Positions 1 to 5,787 are shown, numbered from the stretch's first letter. The stretch: DNA of 6,668 nt from an uncultured Lachnospiraceae bacterium (GCA_902489645.1 CABUAW010000093.1:1-6668), one strand, 5' to 3'. Numbers and translations are program-made. Notes: a model not told the origin generated them from the sequence alone.

Positions 1-8
1 TTATATTT

Positions 9-36
9 AAAAAGGCACCTGAACAGATGCCTTTTT
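9..36 (-). terminator. Intrinsic terminator after the metal ATPase gene
   Basis: Read on the minus strand this is a GC-containing hairpin: GGCA pairs with TGCC, a T-G wobble follows, then CTG pairs with CAG around a TT loop. A run of five T follows. It lies about 37 nt past the ATPase stop codon, so it probably ends that transcript. On the plus strand the same region also has a T tract, but its stem contains a C-A mismatch, so it should work less well in that direction. Confidence 0.8.
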
Positions 37-73
37 ATCTTTTTAAGACTGAAATATAATATCTTCACATCAC

Positions 74-1957
74 CTATTTTTCCCAAAACGAATATTTCAA
101 TAACAATGCGGAATTTATGATGACAAGCACTGAACCTGCATTATGTACCAGAGCGCCGACGACCGGATTTAAAATCCCCGGGAAGGCCAAGCCGATAGCA
201 ATAAAATTTAATGTCATTGAAAATGTCAGATTCAGCTTAATCGTCCGCATCATCTTTTTGGACAATGCCAGCAAATGCGGCAGTTCCTTTACTTCATCAT
301 CAACCAGGGCAATATCCGCAGCATCTACGGCAATGTCGCTTCCAATACCGCCCATTGCAATTCCCACATTCGCTTTTTTCAGAGCCGGAGCGTCATTGAT
401 TCCATCGCCAATCATGCAGACGGACTGACCATTCGCCTGACAGGTTCCGATAAATCTAAGTTTATCCTCCGGCAGACAATTGGCATGCACCTCATGGATA
501 TGCAATTCACCTGCAATATATTGGGCGGCATTCATGCTGTCCCCCGTCAGCAGAATCGGCTGGACGCCAAGCTTTTGTATGCTTTTTATCATAGACTCAC
601 TTTCTGCGCGCATCGTATCCGAAAGAACGATATAACCGGCGAGTACGTCATCGACGGCGACGTAAATTAAGGTTCCGCCCCTCTGCAAATATACATCGGT
701 CGCTGCTTCCGTGTCCGCTGAAAGTTCAATCCGATTATCCGCAAGCATTTTAGTATTTCCGGCCAGTATTCTATGACCATCAACGATGGCCGACACGCCT
801 CGTCCCGGCAGCATTTGGAATTCTTCACAAGGCATTATTTTTTCTTCGCTCTGCTGTTTATAACACTGCACAATCGCCTTACCCAAAGGGTGTTCCGATA
901 ATTGCTCGGCACAAGCCGCAAAGGCATAAAGCTCTTTTTCTCCATAATCGGAAATACTTTTTATAGCCGTTATCTGCGGTGTTCCGTGCGTCAATGTTCC
1001 GGTTTTATCAAATGTTATTTTCTTCACTTCGGCCAAACGCTCAAGCGCATCTCCCTCCCGCACCAGAAAGCCGTGTTTTGTGGCGTTTCCAATGGCGGCC
1101 ATAATCGCCGTCGGCGTCGCAAGCACTAATGCGCACGGACAGAATACAACGAGAATCGTTACCGCCCGAATCATCTCTCCCGAAATCAGCCAGGTCAAAA
1201 CAGCGGCTGTCAGTGCAACTACCACAACCCATGTCGCCCAATGGTCTGCCAGTCCGACAATTTTTGCCTTTCCGGCATCGGCCGACTGCACCAACTGTAT
1301 CATCCGTTGAATAGAGCTGTCCTCACCGACTTTCGTTGCTTTCATTTCAAAAGCACCGAATTGATTCACCGTACCGCTGGACACCTCATCCCCTTCCATT
1401 TTATCTACGGGAAGGGATTCCCCGGTCATAACCGCCTGATTTACGGAAGTTTGCCCGGACAAAATAATACCGTCCACAGGAACCGTTTCCCCGGGCAGTA
1501 CCCGGAGAATATCTCCAATCTTAACCTGTTCGGCAGGAATAATGCTTTCTGACTGGTCTGTCACAACCCTGGCCGTCTGCGGTGTAAGATGAACCAGCTT
1601 CTCGATACCCGCCCGTGCCTTTGCAACGGTCAGCTCCTCCAGCAGCCCTCCAATCTGCATAATGAAAGCAACCTCACCGGCCGCAAACTCTTCGCCAATA
1701 CAAATAGATGCGATTAGTGCCAACGACACCAGCACGTCCGCCTTAATATCAAAGGCTGTAACCAGACCGATGATTGCTTCCATTATAATGGGAACTCCGC
1801 ACAGCACAATCGTCACCCAAGCCGCATCAAAGGGCAGCGGCAATACATTAAATATGCTGATAATCAACGCAATACCGGAAATGACCAGCAGAGTCACATC
1901 TTTTTTTGTACCGCCAAATTCCAATAGATGCTCTGCCTTTTCTACAAGTGATTTCAT
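74..1957 (-). CDS. P1B-type heavy-metal-translocating ATPase, metal uncertain
   Basis: Inner-membrane pump of 627 aa that would export a soft or transition metal ion using ATP. Visible motifs, in order: actuator TGES at 178-181, the transmembrane metal site CPC at 273-275, the phosphorylation motif DKTGT with Asp317, the P1B-specific His-Pro at 356-357, TGDS at 471-474 and GDGIND at 517-522. The N-terminus goes almost directly into transmembrane helices: there is no CxxC heavy-metal-associated domain and no His-rich tail. In TM7 the Cu(I)-type Tyr-Asn pair is Leu583-Asn584, and in TM8 the Cu(I)-type MxxSS is replaced by His605-Asn-Ala-Gly-Ser609. The Zn/Cd-type DxG in TM8 is also absent. The ATG is preceded by AAGGAGGA at good spacing. 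Expression is probably controlled by the neighbouring CsoR-like repressor through two operators in its promoter. The catalytic core is intact, so I expect it to function. Cu(I), Zn, Mn or another metal cannot be decided here. Confidence 0.95.
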   Translation of the reverse strand: MKSLVEKAEHLLEFGGTKKDVTLLVISGIALIISIFNVLPLPFDAAWVTIVLCGVPIIMEAIIGLVTAFDIKADVLVSLALIASICIGEEFAAGEVAFIMQIGGLLEELTVAKARAGIEKLVHLTPQTARVVTDQSESIIPAEQVKIGDILRVLPGETVPVDGIILSGQTSVNQAVMTGESLPVDKMEGDEVSSGTVNQFGAFEMKATKVGEDSSIQRMIQLVQSADAGKAKIVGLADHWATWVVVVALTAAVLTWLISGEMIRAVTILVVFCPCALVLATPTAIMAAIGNATKHGFLVREGDALERLAEVKKITFDKTGTLTHGTPQITAIKSISDYGEKELYAFAACAEQLSEHPLGKAIVQCYKQQSEEKIMPCEEFQMLPGRGVSAIVDGHRILAGNTKMLADNRIELSADTEAATDVYLQRGGTLIYVAVDDVLAGYIVLSDTMRAESESMIKSIQKLGVQPILLTGDSMNAAQYIAGELHIHEVHANCLPEDKLRFIGTCQANGQSVCMIGDGINDAPALKKANVGIAMGGIGSDIAVDAADIALVDDEVKELPHLLALSKKMMRTIKLNLTFSMTLNFIAIGLAFPGILNPVVGALVHNAGSVLVIINSALLLKYSFWEK

Positions 1958-1962
1958 AAAAA

Positions 1963-1970
1963 TCCTCCTT
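1963..1970 (-). promoter_or_regulatory. Ribosome binding site of the metal ATPase
   Basis: AAGGAGGA on the minus strand lies five nt before the ATG at 1957. It is near-consensus and fixes the start codon of the ATPase. Confidence 0.85.
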
Positions 1971-1972
1971 CT

Positions 1973-1990
1973 TATACCTATGGGGGTATA
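1973..1990 (-). promoter_or_regulatory. CsoR/RcnR-type operator 1 (start-proximal)
   Basis: TATACCTATGGGGGTATA on the plus strand: an AT-flanked pseudo-palindrome with a five-G tract, the form known for CsoR/RcnR/FrmR-family operators. It covers the predicted transcription start and early leader of the ATPase gene. It differs by one base from a second copy 25 bp away. The site type points to the repressor family but does not by itself tell the metal. Confidence 0.8.
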
Positions 1991-1995
1991 TGTAT

Positions 1996-2025
1996 ATTAT
2001 ACCCATGGGGGTATAGGTTTGTCAA
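1996..2025 (-). promoter_or_regulatory. Sigma-A-type promoter of the metal ATPase
   Basis: On the minus strand a perfect TTGACA (2025-2020) is followed after 18 nt by a perfect TATAAT (2001-1996). The predicted start of transcription is near 1989. Such a strong core promoter fits a gene kept off by a repressor, and the second operator sits inside the spacer and reaches into the -10 box. Confidence 0.85.
1998..2015 (-). promoter_or_regulatory. CsoR/RcnR-type operator 2 (in the promoter spacer)
   Basis: TATACCCATGGGGGTATA on the plus strand, identical to operator 1 except C for T at the seventh base. It fills most of the -35/-10 spacer and overlaps four bases of the -10 box of the ATPase promoter, so bound repressor would block RNA polymerase. 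The centre-to-centre distance to operator 1 is 25 bp, a little over two helical turns. Confidence 0.82.
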
Positions 2026-2035
2026 GAAGGTATAT

Positions 2036-2065
2036 AAAAAAGGACGTCCCTTGCGACCGCCCTTT
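2036..2065 (-). terminator. Intrinsic terminator after the csoR-like gene
   Basis: On the minus strand AAAGGGCG pairs with CGTCCTTT (one G-T wobble) around an 11-nt interior, then a run of T follows. It lies about 14 nt past the stop of the csoR-like gene and just upstream of the ATPase -35 box. This separates the repressor transcript from the ATPase transcript. Confidence 0.75.
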
Positions 2066-2078
2066 CTATAGAATTTTT

Positions 2079-2354
2079 TTACTGCATATTGGCAAAACGC
2101 TCCACAGCCTTTGTAAAATTTTCAATGGTTTTATCCGCATCTCCATGCTCAATTCCATCACGGACACAATGTTTAATGTGGCCTTCCAGTACAACCTGGC
2201 CGACTTTATTCAACGCTGATTTTGCCGCATTAATCTGGGAAAGAATATCCTCACATGGAACATCCTGGTCCACCATTCTGTCGATGGCCTGTACCTGCCC
2301 GATAATTTTCTTTAATCTTCGATGCAGATTTTCCGCATCCATACACTGTCTCAT
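2079..2354 (-). CDS. csoR: CsoR/RcnR-family metal-sensing transcriptional repressor
   Basis: Small all-helical DNA-binding repressor; family members release DNA when metal binds. Numbered from the upstream ATG at 2360 (93 aa), the ligand residues are Cys36, His61 and Cys65, the same C-H-C positions as Mycobacterium tuberculosis Cu(I)-sensing CsoR, within VPCEDIL and GHIKHC. RcnR-type (Ni/Co) proteins instead have C-H-H, and CstR-type persulfide sensors lack the His. I chose the ATG at 2354 (91 aa) because the ribosome binding site AGGAGG lies 7 nt before it but only 1 nt before the ATG at 2360. It follows the GNAT gene by 24 nt, with no clear promoter between, so it is probably co-transcribed from upstream. 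Two matching operators lie in the ATPase promoter about 90-100 bp downstream, making that ATPase the obvious target. Metal identity (copper) is inferred from the ligand set only; the gene symbol is a family-level name. Confidence 0.9.
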   Translation of the reverse strand: MRQCMDAENLHRRLKKIIGQVQAIDRMVDQDVPCEDILSQINAAKSALNKVGQVVLEGHIKHCVRDGIEHGDADKTIENFTKAVERFANMQ

Positions 2355-2361
2355 TTCCATT

Positions 2362-2367
2362 CCTCCT
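2362..2367 (-). promoter_or_regulatory. Ribosome binding site that decides the csoR start
   Basis: AGGAGG on the minus strand. Its spacing is 7 nt to the ATG at 2354 and 1 nt to the ATG at 2360, which favours the downstream start. Confidence 0.7.
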
Positions 2368-2378
2368 ATATCATTCGT

Positions 2379-2900
2379 TTATAACACCTTTTCAAAAAAC
2401 AAATGCCGTTTGTGGGAAATCAGGCCGCCAACCTTCATTTCCGACGCAGCAGCCAACTGAAATCCCAGTTTTTTATACAAAGCAATGGCCGGTCTGTTTT
2501 GTTCCCCCGTGTCAAGCCGGACCGCCGCACATGAATGTTTCTTTGCAGTTTCCAACGCATCATTGACAAGCGCAGCGCCGATACCCTTTCCGGCTTCGCC
2601 CGGCCGTACCATCAATAAATGAATAACCTTCACCCTATCGTCACTTTCCCGACTTGGCCATGAAATTTTCCGGTATTCATCCGGCGGCTGCCCATCCAGA
2701 ATAATACTACCCAGAATTCTGCCATTATCTTCATAGACATATAATGCCCCGTTTTGCAAGGCTCTTTCCGCATCCTTCCTTGTCGGATAGACGCCTTCTT
2801 TAAAAACTGTATATGCCTCATGGTTTTTCTCATATAAAAAATGCTCCTGATAGCTTTCTTCGACACTGTCTATATCCGCCATAACAGCCTGCCGTATCAT
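2379..2900 (-). CDS. GNAT-family N-acetyltransferase
   Basis: Cytosolic acetyl-CoA-dependent acetyltransferase of 173 aa, a full-length single GNAT domain. The core beta-strand plus acetyl-CoA loop is visible as VIHLLMVRP then GEAGKGIGAAL (residues about 92-111), matching the family's motif A (Q/R-x-x-G-x-G/A type). It is followed by the helix and by RLDTGEQNRPAIALYKKLGF (128-147), the usual motif B with the conserved NxxAxxLYxKxGF pattern. The substrate cannot be told from sequence: members modify small amines, antibiotics, peptides or protein N-termini. The ATG at 2900 has AGAGGAT just upstream. It sits between an acylphosphatase gene (31 nt gap) and the csoR-like gene (24 nt gap), all on the same strand, so an operon is likely. 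Nothing visible ties it to metal resistance. Confidence 0.9.
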   Translation of the reverse strand: MIRQAVMADIDSVEESYQEHFLYEKNHEAYTVFKEGVYPTRKDAERALQNGALYVYEDNGRILGSIILDGQPPDEYRKISWPSRESDDRVKVIHLLMVRPGEAGKGIGAALVNDALETAKKHSCAAVRLDTGEQNRPAIALYKKLGFQLAAASEMKVGGLISHKRHLFFEKVL

Positions 2901-2931
2901 TATCCTCTTCCCTTCAATGATTATTTAACCC

Positions 2932-3213
2932 CTACCGGATATGAAATCCCATATCCTGCGAATTCACCGGAATTTTCTTTCTTTCAATCCATGCAATCTG
3001 AATATACGGACTTTCATTGATGATTTTCAGCATTTGATTTATTTGCTCCGCCGTTCCCTGAGCCTCCAATACCACACTGCCATCCCATTCATTTTTTACC
3101 CATCCGGTCACTCCCAGATGACTGGCCGCATAGCGGGCACGGTATCTGAATCCCACACCCTGTACCCGTCCTGTAATCTGCATATGTTGACGAATCACAT
3201 TCCTATCTGCCAT
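2932..3213 (-). CDS. acyP: Acylphosphatase
   Basis: Small cytosolic enzyme (93 aa, usual family length about 90-100) that hydrolyses carboxyl-phosphate mixed anhydrides such as acetyl phosphate or 1,3-bisphosphoglycerate. The signature GRVQGVGFR is at residues 15-23, with the phosphate-binding catalytic Arg23. The second signature GWVKNEWDGSVVLEAQG begins at 37, with catalytic Asn41. Both residues fall at the canonical positions, so the enzyme should be active. The start ATG at 3213 has AAGGAGA five nt upstream. It is the first gene of the apparent acyP-GNAT-csoR run and is divergent from the small XRE regulator. Its physiological role is not clear from context. Confidence 0.95.
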   Translation of the reverse strand: MADRNVIRQHMQITGRVQGVGFRYRARYAASHLGVTGWVKNEWDGSVVLEAQGTAEQINQMLKIINESPYIQIAWIERKKIPVNSQDMGFHIR

Positions 3214-3265
3214 ACAAATCTCCTTATTTAAGCTATTGAATCACAAAAACCCTTATTTAGAAACA

Positions 3266-3295
3266 ATTATAGCATAAGTTTTATTTTTTGGTACA
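3266..3295 (-). promoter_or_regulatory. Possible promoter of the acyP-GNAT-csoR run
   Basis: A perfect TATAAT on the minus strand (3271-3266) lies about 53 nt upstream of the acyP start. At 18 nt spacing the -35 candidate is only TGTACC, a weak match. No CsoR-type G-tract operator is visible here. The 3214-3323 intergenic region is AT-rich and also must carry the plus-strand XRE promoter, for which TATTAT at 3298-3303 is a weak -10 candidate. Confidence 0.45.
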
Positions 3296-3323
3296 CTTAT
3301 TATATCGGTTATAAAGGAGTGTG

Positions 3324-3620
3324 ATGCAAATGCTAGTAAACCTTGGTATGAAAATAAAATCATTGCGAATAGAACGAAAGCTTACTCAAAATCAGCTTGC
3401 ATGCATGGCCAGCGTGGCCTCCAGTACCATTTATTCTTATGAATCCGGGAATCGTTACCCATCGTATAGCGTTTTAATCAGTTTCGCCCGGATTTTTCAT
3501 GTAACTACAGATTATCTTCTGGGACTGGACAAAATGAGAACCATTGATGTCAGCGGTTTAAATGATGAAGAAATCAACGTTGTTCTTCGAATGGTTGATT
3601 TGCTTAAAAACAGAAAATAA
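3324..3620 (+). CDS. Small XRE-family (HTH_3) transcriptional regulator
   Basis: Stand-alone cytosolic DNA-binding protein of 98 aa. An N-terminal helix-turn-helix domain of the Cro/C1 type covers roughly residues 8-66 (KIKSLRIERKLTQNQLA, then the recognition region ASSTIYSYESGNRYPS and the typical TTDYLLGLD end). A short charged tail follows (NDEEINVVLRMVDLL) that is common in small clostridial XRE regulators and may help dimerise. There is no sensor or peptidase domain. Start choice: AAAGGAG at 3313-3319 is 4 nt from the ATG at 3324, 10 nt from the ATG at 3330 and 1 nt from a GTG at 3321; I took 3324, but 3330 is nearly as likely. It is divergent from acyP, so it could control that promoter or its own. 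The target is unknown. Confidence 0.85.
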   Translation: MQMLVNLGMKIKSLRIERKLTQNQLACMASVASSTIYSYESGNRYPSYSVLISFARIFHVTTDYLLGLDKMRTIDVSGLNDEEINVVLRMVDLLKNRK

Positions 3621-3643
3621 ATGCAGCACAATACATAAAATCA

Positions 3644-3669
3644 GGCTGCTGAAAACCTTTTCAGCAGCC
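3644..3669. terminator. Hairpin between two converging XRE genes, likely terminator
   Basis: GGCTGCTGAAAA and TTTTCAGCAGCC form a perfect 12-bp stem with a 2-nt loop. It lies 24 nt past the plus-strand XRE stop and 25 nt past the minus-strand XRE stop. The minus strand has a modest T-rich stretch after the stem and the plus strand has none, so it may work mainly for the minus-strand gene, with the A/T part of the stem supplying U bases in either direction. Confidence 0.65.
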
Positions 3670-3694
3670 CTGTCTGCCAAACCTCCATTCAATA

Positions 3695-4279
3695 TCAAAA
3701 AATTATCTCCAGCAGCTTATACAAAACAATAGTGACGACAAATGCCAGTGTTCCGGATATAAGCACCTTCAAAATATTCTGATAGGGCCGTTTCACCGCT
3801 TCCTGCATCCTGGCAATTTCATCCAGACGTTCTCCATTGCAAAAAGCGAGGATTTCTTTATAAGTTTGAACATCGTTTCTTTTCTTATAGCTTTCCACCT
3901 TATATGCAAAAATCATTGTTAGAATGAAAAGTAAAAAGGTAATCCCCAATCCATAAATTCCCCAAAAATACGCCAATGGCACCGCCGTAATTACGGTGAC
4001 CAAAAGTAAAACGGTAAAGATGCCTCCGTAAAATCTAAAATCCTGAATTTCTTTTTTGTTTACTGTCTCTCTCATAATCTCTAAATCTCCTTTAATTAAT
4101 GAATCCAGAGATATATTAAATAATGAACTTAACAATAACAGGCTATGGATATCCGGATAGCTCTTACCCGTTTCCCAATTAGAGATTGTCTGCCGTGTGA
4201 CATATATCCGTTCAGCCAATTCCTCCTGGGATAAATTCATCATCGTACGATATTTTTTTATTTGCTTGTTCAGCTCCAT
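3695..4279 (-). CDS. Membrane-anchored XRE-family regulator
   Basis: 194-aa protein with an N-terminal Cro/C1-type helix-turn-helix (about residues 3-63: LNKQIKKYRTMMNLSQEELA, then YVTRQTISNWETGKSYPD, ending with SLDSLIKGD). A C-terminal part with three predicted membrane segments follows, about 86-104, 108-126 and 170-189, and a charged cytosolic stretch lies between the second and third. This architecture is common in Firmicutes and suggests a DNA-binding regulator tethered to the membrane; what it senses is not known. An in-frame ATG at 4300 exists, but GGGAGG (4295-4290) lies inside that extension, 10 nt before the ATG at 4279, so I use 4279. An 18-bp palindrome and a candidate promoter lie upstream, which suggests autoregulation. 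No efflux or ABC-transporter partner, often found next to such regulators, is directly adjacent. Confidence 0.87.
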   Translation of the reverse strand: MELNKQIKKYRTMMNLSQEELAERIYVTRQTISNWETGKSYPDIHSLLLLSSLFNISLDSLIKGDLEIMRETVNKKEIQDFRFYGGIFTVLLLVTVITAVPLAYFWGIYGLGITFLLFILTMIFAYKVESYKKRNDVQTYKEILAFCNGERLDEIARMQEAVKRPYQNILKVLISGTLAFVVTIVLYKLLEIIF

Positions 4280-4345
4280 TATGTAATTACCTCCCGACAT
4301 GCCTCCAGCATAAATCCTAACAGCCGTTTCGTCTATCTAAAGGTC

Positions 4346-4374
4346 TTTACATTTGACCAAAACAGCCATGTCAA
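4346..4374 (-). promoter_or_regulatory. Predicted promoter of the membrane-anchored XRE gene
   Basis: On the minus strand a perfect TTGACA (4374-4369) is followed after 17 nt by TGTAAA (4351-4346, four of six bases matching TATAAT). The predicted start near 4340 would give a leader of about 60 nt. Confidence 0.55.
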
Positions 4375-4386
4375 AAGATTTTGACA
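4369..4386. promoter_or_regulatory. 18-bp palindrome over the -35 box, candidate operator
   Basis: TGTCAAAAGATTTTGACA is a perfect inverted repeat of two 8-bp arms around a 2-bp centre. One arm contains the TTGACA -35 box of the predicted XRE promoter. A further TTTGAC half-site occurs at 4353-4358. Symmetry and position fit a dimeric repressor, most simply the XRE protein itself; the binding protein is inferred, not shown. Confidence 0.6.
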
Positions 4387-4451
4387 GCTTACGCCGGGCT
4401 CCCTCTTCAGCAGTTCCATCTTTTTTAACGATTGCTATTATGGCCGGTAAT

Positions 4452-5069
4452 TTACCTTCTGAACCATATAAAAATCAACACACAAAGTAAAACAATATTC
4501 CCTAAACCACCGATGATTCTTGAAAAAATCCTTCCCGGCTCCCTTGCCCAGGCGCTTTGCTGAAAAATCCCCTCATCACTCCGGTGGTTTTTGTATTGAA
4601 ATCCGTCAATCGTATAATGCCATCCCGAGTCGTCCGTATAGACGTCTACCTCCGGCGAAGCCAATACCTCATACACCGGCCAGGAGTAAGCTTCACTTCG
4701 AATCTGTCTTGGAGTATAGCTTACATTGTCATAAATTTCTATAATCAATGTATATTCATATTCATTGCGTACTCTTCCTCTAAAATCTGTCCGCTTCTGT
4801 ATCTGTCTCTCATAACTGATAATTTTCCCTTTTTCCGGCCTCCGATTCATGGCCTGTCGGTGAAGCTTTCGATAATAAAGGGCTTTTTGAATTTTCTGAA
4901 CGGTAATAACCGCAGGGATTAAACCCGCTGCCGTAAATAAAAGCAAGGACGCCCTTGACATTCCCGAATATAAAATATCCTGAATAATATTTGAAAACCA
5001 TGCTGCACAAAACAAGAACAGCGTTATCACTCCATCCATACTTTCACATTTGGTTCTTATTTTTCTCAT
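4452..5069 (-). CDS. Uncharacterised membrane protein, possibly DUF3592-like
   Basis: 205-aa protein I do not recognise with certainty. Two hydrophobic segments lie near the N-terminus (about 13-33 and 39-59). A soluble, basic then beta-rich middle follows (about 78-160; GKIISYERQI, then YEYTLIIEIYDNVSY and VDVYTDDSGWHYTIDG). A last membrane segment lies at about 184-203, ending in Arg-Arg. The GKI...YE...YEYTLIIEI pattern recalls DUF3592-type domains, but this is a weak impression. There is no signal peptidase site, catalytic motif or metal-ligand cluster. The ATG at 5069 has GGGGAG at good spacing; a second ATG at residue 11 is possible. It starts 19 nt after the Crp/Fnr gene's stop on the same strand, so the two are probably co-transcribed. 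No function can be assigned. Confidence 0.8.
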   Translation of the reverse strand: MRKIRTKCESMDGVITLFLFCAAWFSNIIQDILYSGMSRASLLLFTAAGLIPAVITVQKIQKALYYRKLHRQAMNRRPEKGKIISYERQIQKRTDFRGRVRNEYEYTLIIEIYDNVSYTPRQIRSEAYSWPVYEVLASPEVDVYTDDSGWHYTIDGFQYKNHRSDEGIFQQSAWAREPGRIFSRIIGGLGNIVLLCVLIFIWFRR

Positions 5070-5088
5070 TTTATTCTCCCCGTTTTCA

Positions 5089-5781
5089 TTATATCAATCC
5101 GTAATCCGATGCTTCGACATTGAGTATAAAATAGTTCCGATTCACTGTCAGTAAGCCTTCCTTCTGCATTTTACTCAATTCATTGGACATGGCGCTCCGG
5201 TCCACACTCAGATAATCCGCCAACTGCTGCCGATTAAAGGGAATCGCAAATTGAAAACTCCCCTGACGGGTCGCCTGATAGGACAGATAAGAAAGCAGCC
5301 GTCCCCGGATAGATTTGGATGTCGTATGGAAAATACGCCGGGAAAGATTCAGGTTTTTCTGCGCCGATATAATCAGCAAATTTTGTATCAGTCGGCCATA
5401 ATAATGACGCTTTTCCGAAGGATTTCCAATCTCCTGTTCCAAGCCCCGTCCCACATTAAGGAAAAGGACCCCGGCCGCCTCTGACGCAACGACACTGACC
5501 ATCATCGGTTCTCCGGGAACACAGGCATAGGTTTCTGCGAAAACCTGGCCGGGAGCAATATTATCCAAAATACTTTTATTTCCCCATACATCATCATTTT
5601 CAATATTTACGCTGCCTGAAAGAACAAGCCCCAAAGACTGAACGACATCCCCCGCCCGGAAAATTATTTCTCCTTTTTGAAAATGCTGTTGCTTTGCTCC
5701 CAGCTCATGAAGCATATTTTCGATATCTTCCTCACTTATTCCACGGAACAGAAGCGTTTTCGACAAAAAATTAACGTCCAA
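5089..5781 (-). CDS. Crp/Fnr-family transcriptional regulator
   Basis: 230-aa regulator with a cyclic-nucleotide-binding-like beta-roll (about residues 10-115), a long dimerisation helix (about 118-150) and a C-terminal winged helix-turn-helix. The recognition region is NRQQLADYLSVDRSAMSNEL, about 183-202. The cAMP-contact residues are missing: the segment after the FAE turn (81-83) reads PGEPMMVSVVA instead of the Arg-Ser/Thr pattern, so cAMP is unlikely as ligand. There is no N-terminal Cys cluster as in FNR and only one Cys (87), so Fe-S sensing is unlikely; haem or nitrosative-stress sensing as in HcpR-type members is possible. The start is TTG at 5781, well supported by AAGGGAG six nt upstream; no nearby ATG fits. 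It is divergent from the ferredoxin-fusion gene, its most likely target, and is followed by a membrane protein gene. Confidence 0.9.
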   Translation of the reverse strand: MDVNFLSKTLLFRGISEEDIENMLHELGAKQQHFQKGEIIFRAGDVVQSLGLVLSGSVNIENDDVWGNKSILDNIAPGQVFAETYACVPGEPMMVSVVASEAAGVLFLNVGRGLEQEIGNPSEKRHYYGRLIQNLLIISAQKNLNLSRRIFHTTSKSIRGRLLSYLSYQATRQGSFQFAIPFNRQQLADYLSVDRSAMSNELSKMQKEGLLTVNRNYFILNVEASDYGLI

Positions 5782-5787
5782 TTTTTT

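Noticed and set aside
117..1552. Several plus-strand open frames of 61-131 codons across the ATPase region
   Set aside because: They lie antisense to a gene with complete P-type ATPase motifs, lack ribosome binding sites and show no recognisable domain.
74..2354. Calling the ATPase CopA and the region a copper operon
   Set aside because: The TM7/TM8 Cu(I) residues and the N-terminal metal-binding domain are missing and no copZ chaperone is present, so copper is only one option.
1662..2460. Plus-strand open frames of 185 and 123 codons across the ATPase start, csoR and GNAT genes
   Set aside because: One runs through the operators, promoter and terminator of minus-strand genes and both are antisense to conserved proteins; their composition is not protein-like.
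3321..3323. GTG start for the small XRE regulator
   Set aside because: It lies only 1 nt after the ribosome binding site; ATG codons at 3324 and 3330 are better placed.
4280..4300. Seven-residue N-terminal extension of the membrane-anchored XRE protein
   Set aside because: The GGGAGG ribosome binding site for the ATG at 4279 lies inside it, and the shorter start gives a usual XRE N-terminus.
4280..4451. Possible small gene or RNA in the gap between the membrane protein and the XRE regulator
   Set aside because: No start codon with a ribosome binding site and no terminator-like hairpin; the palindrome and promoter account for the visible structure.
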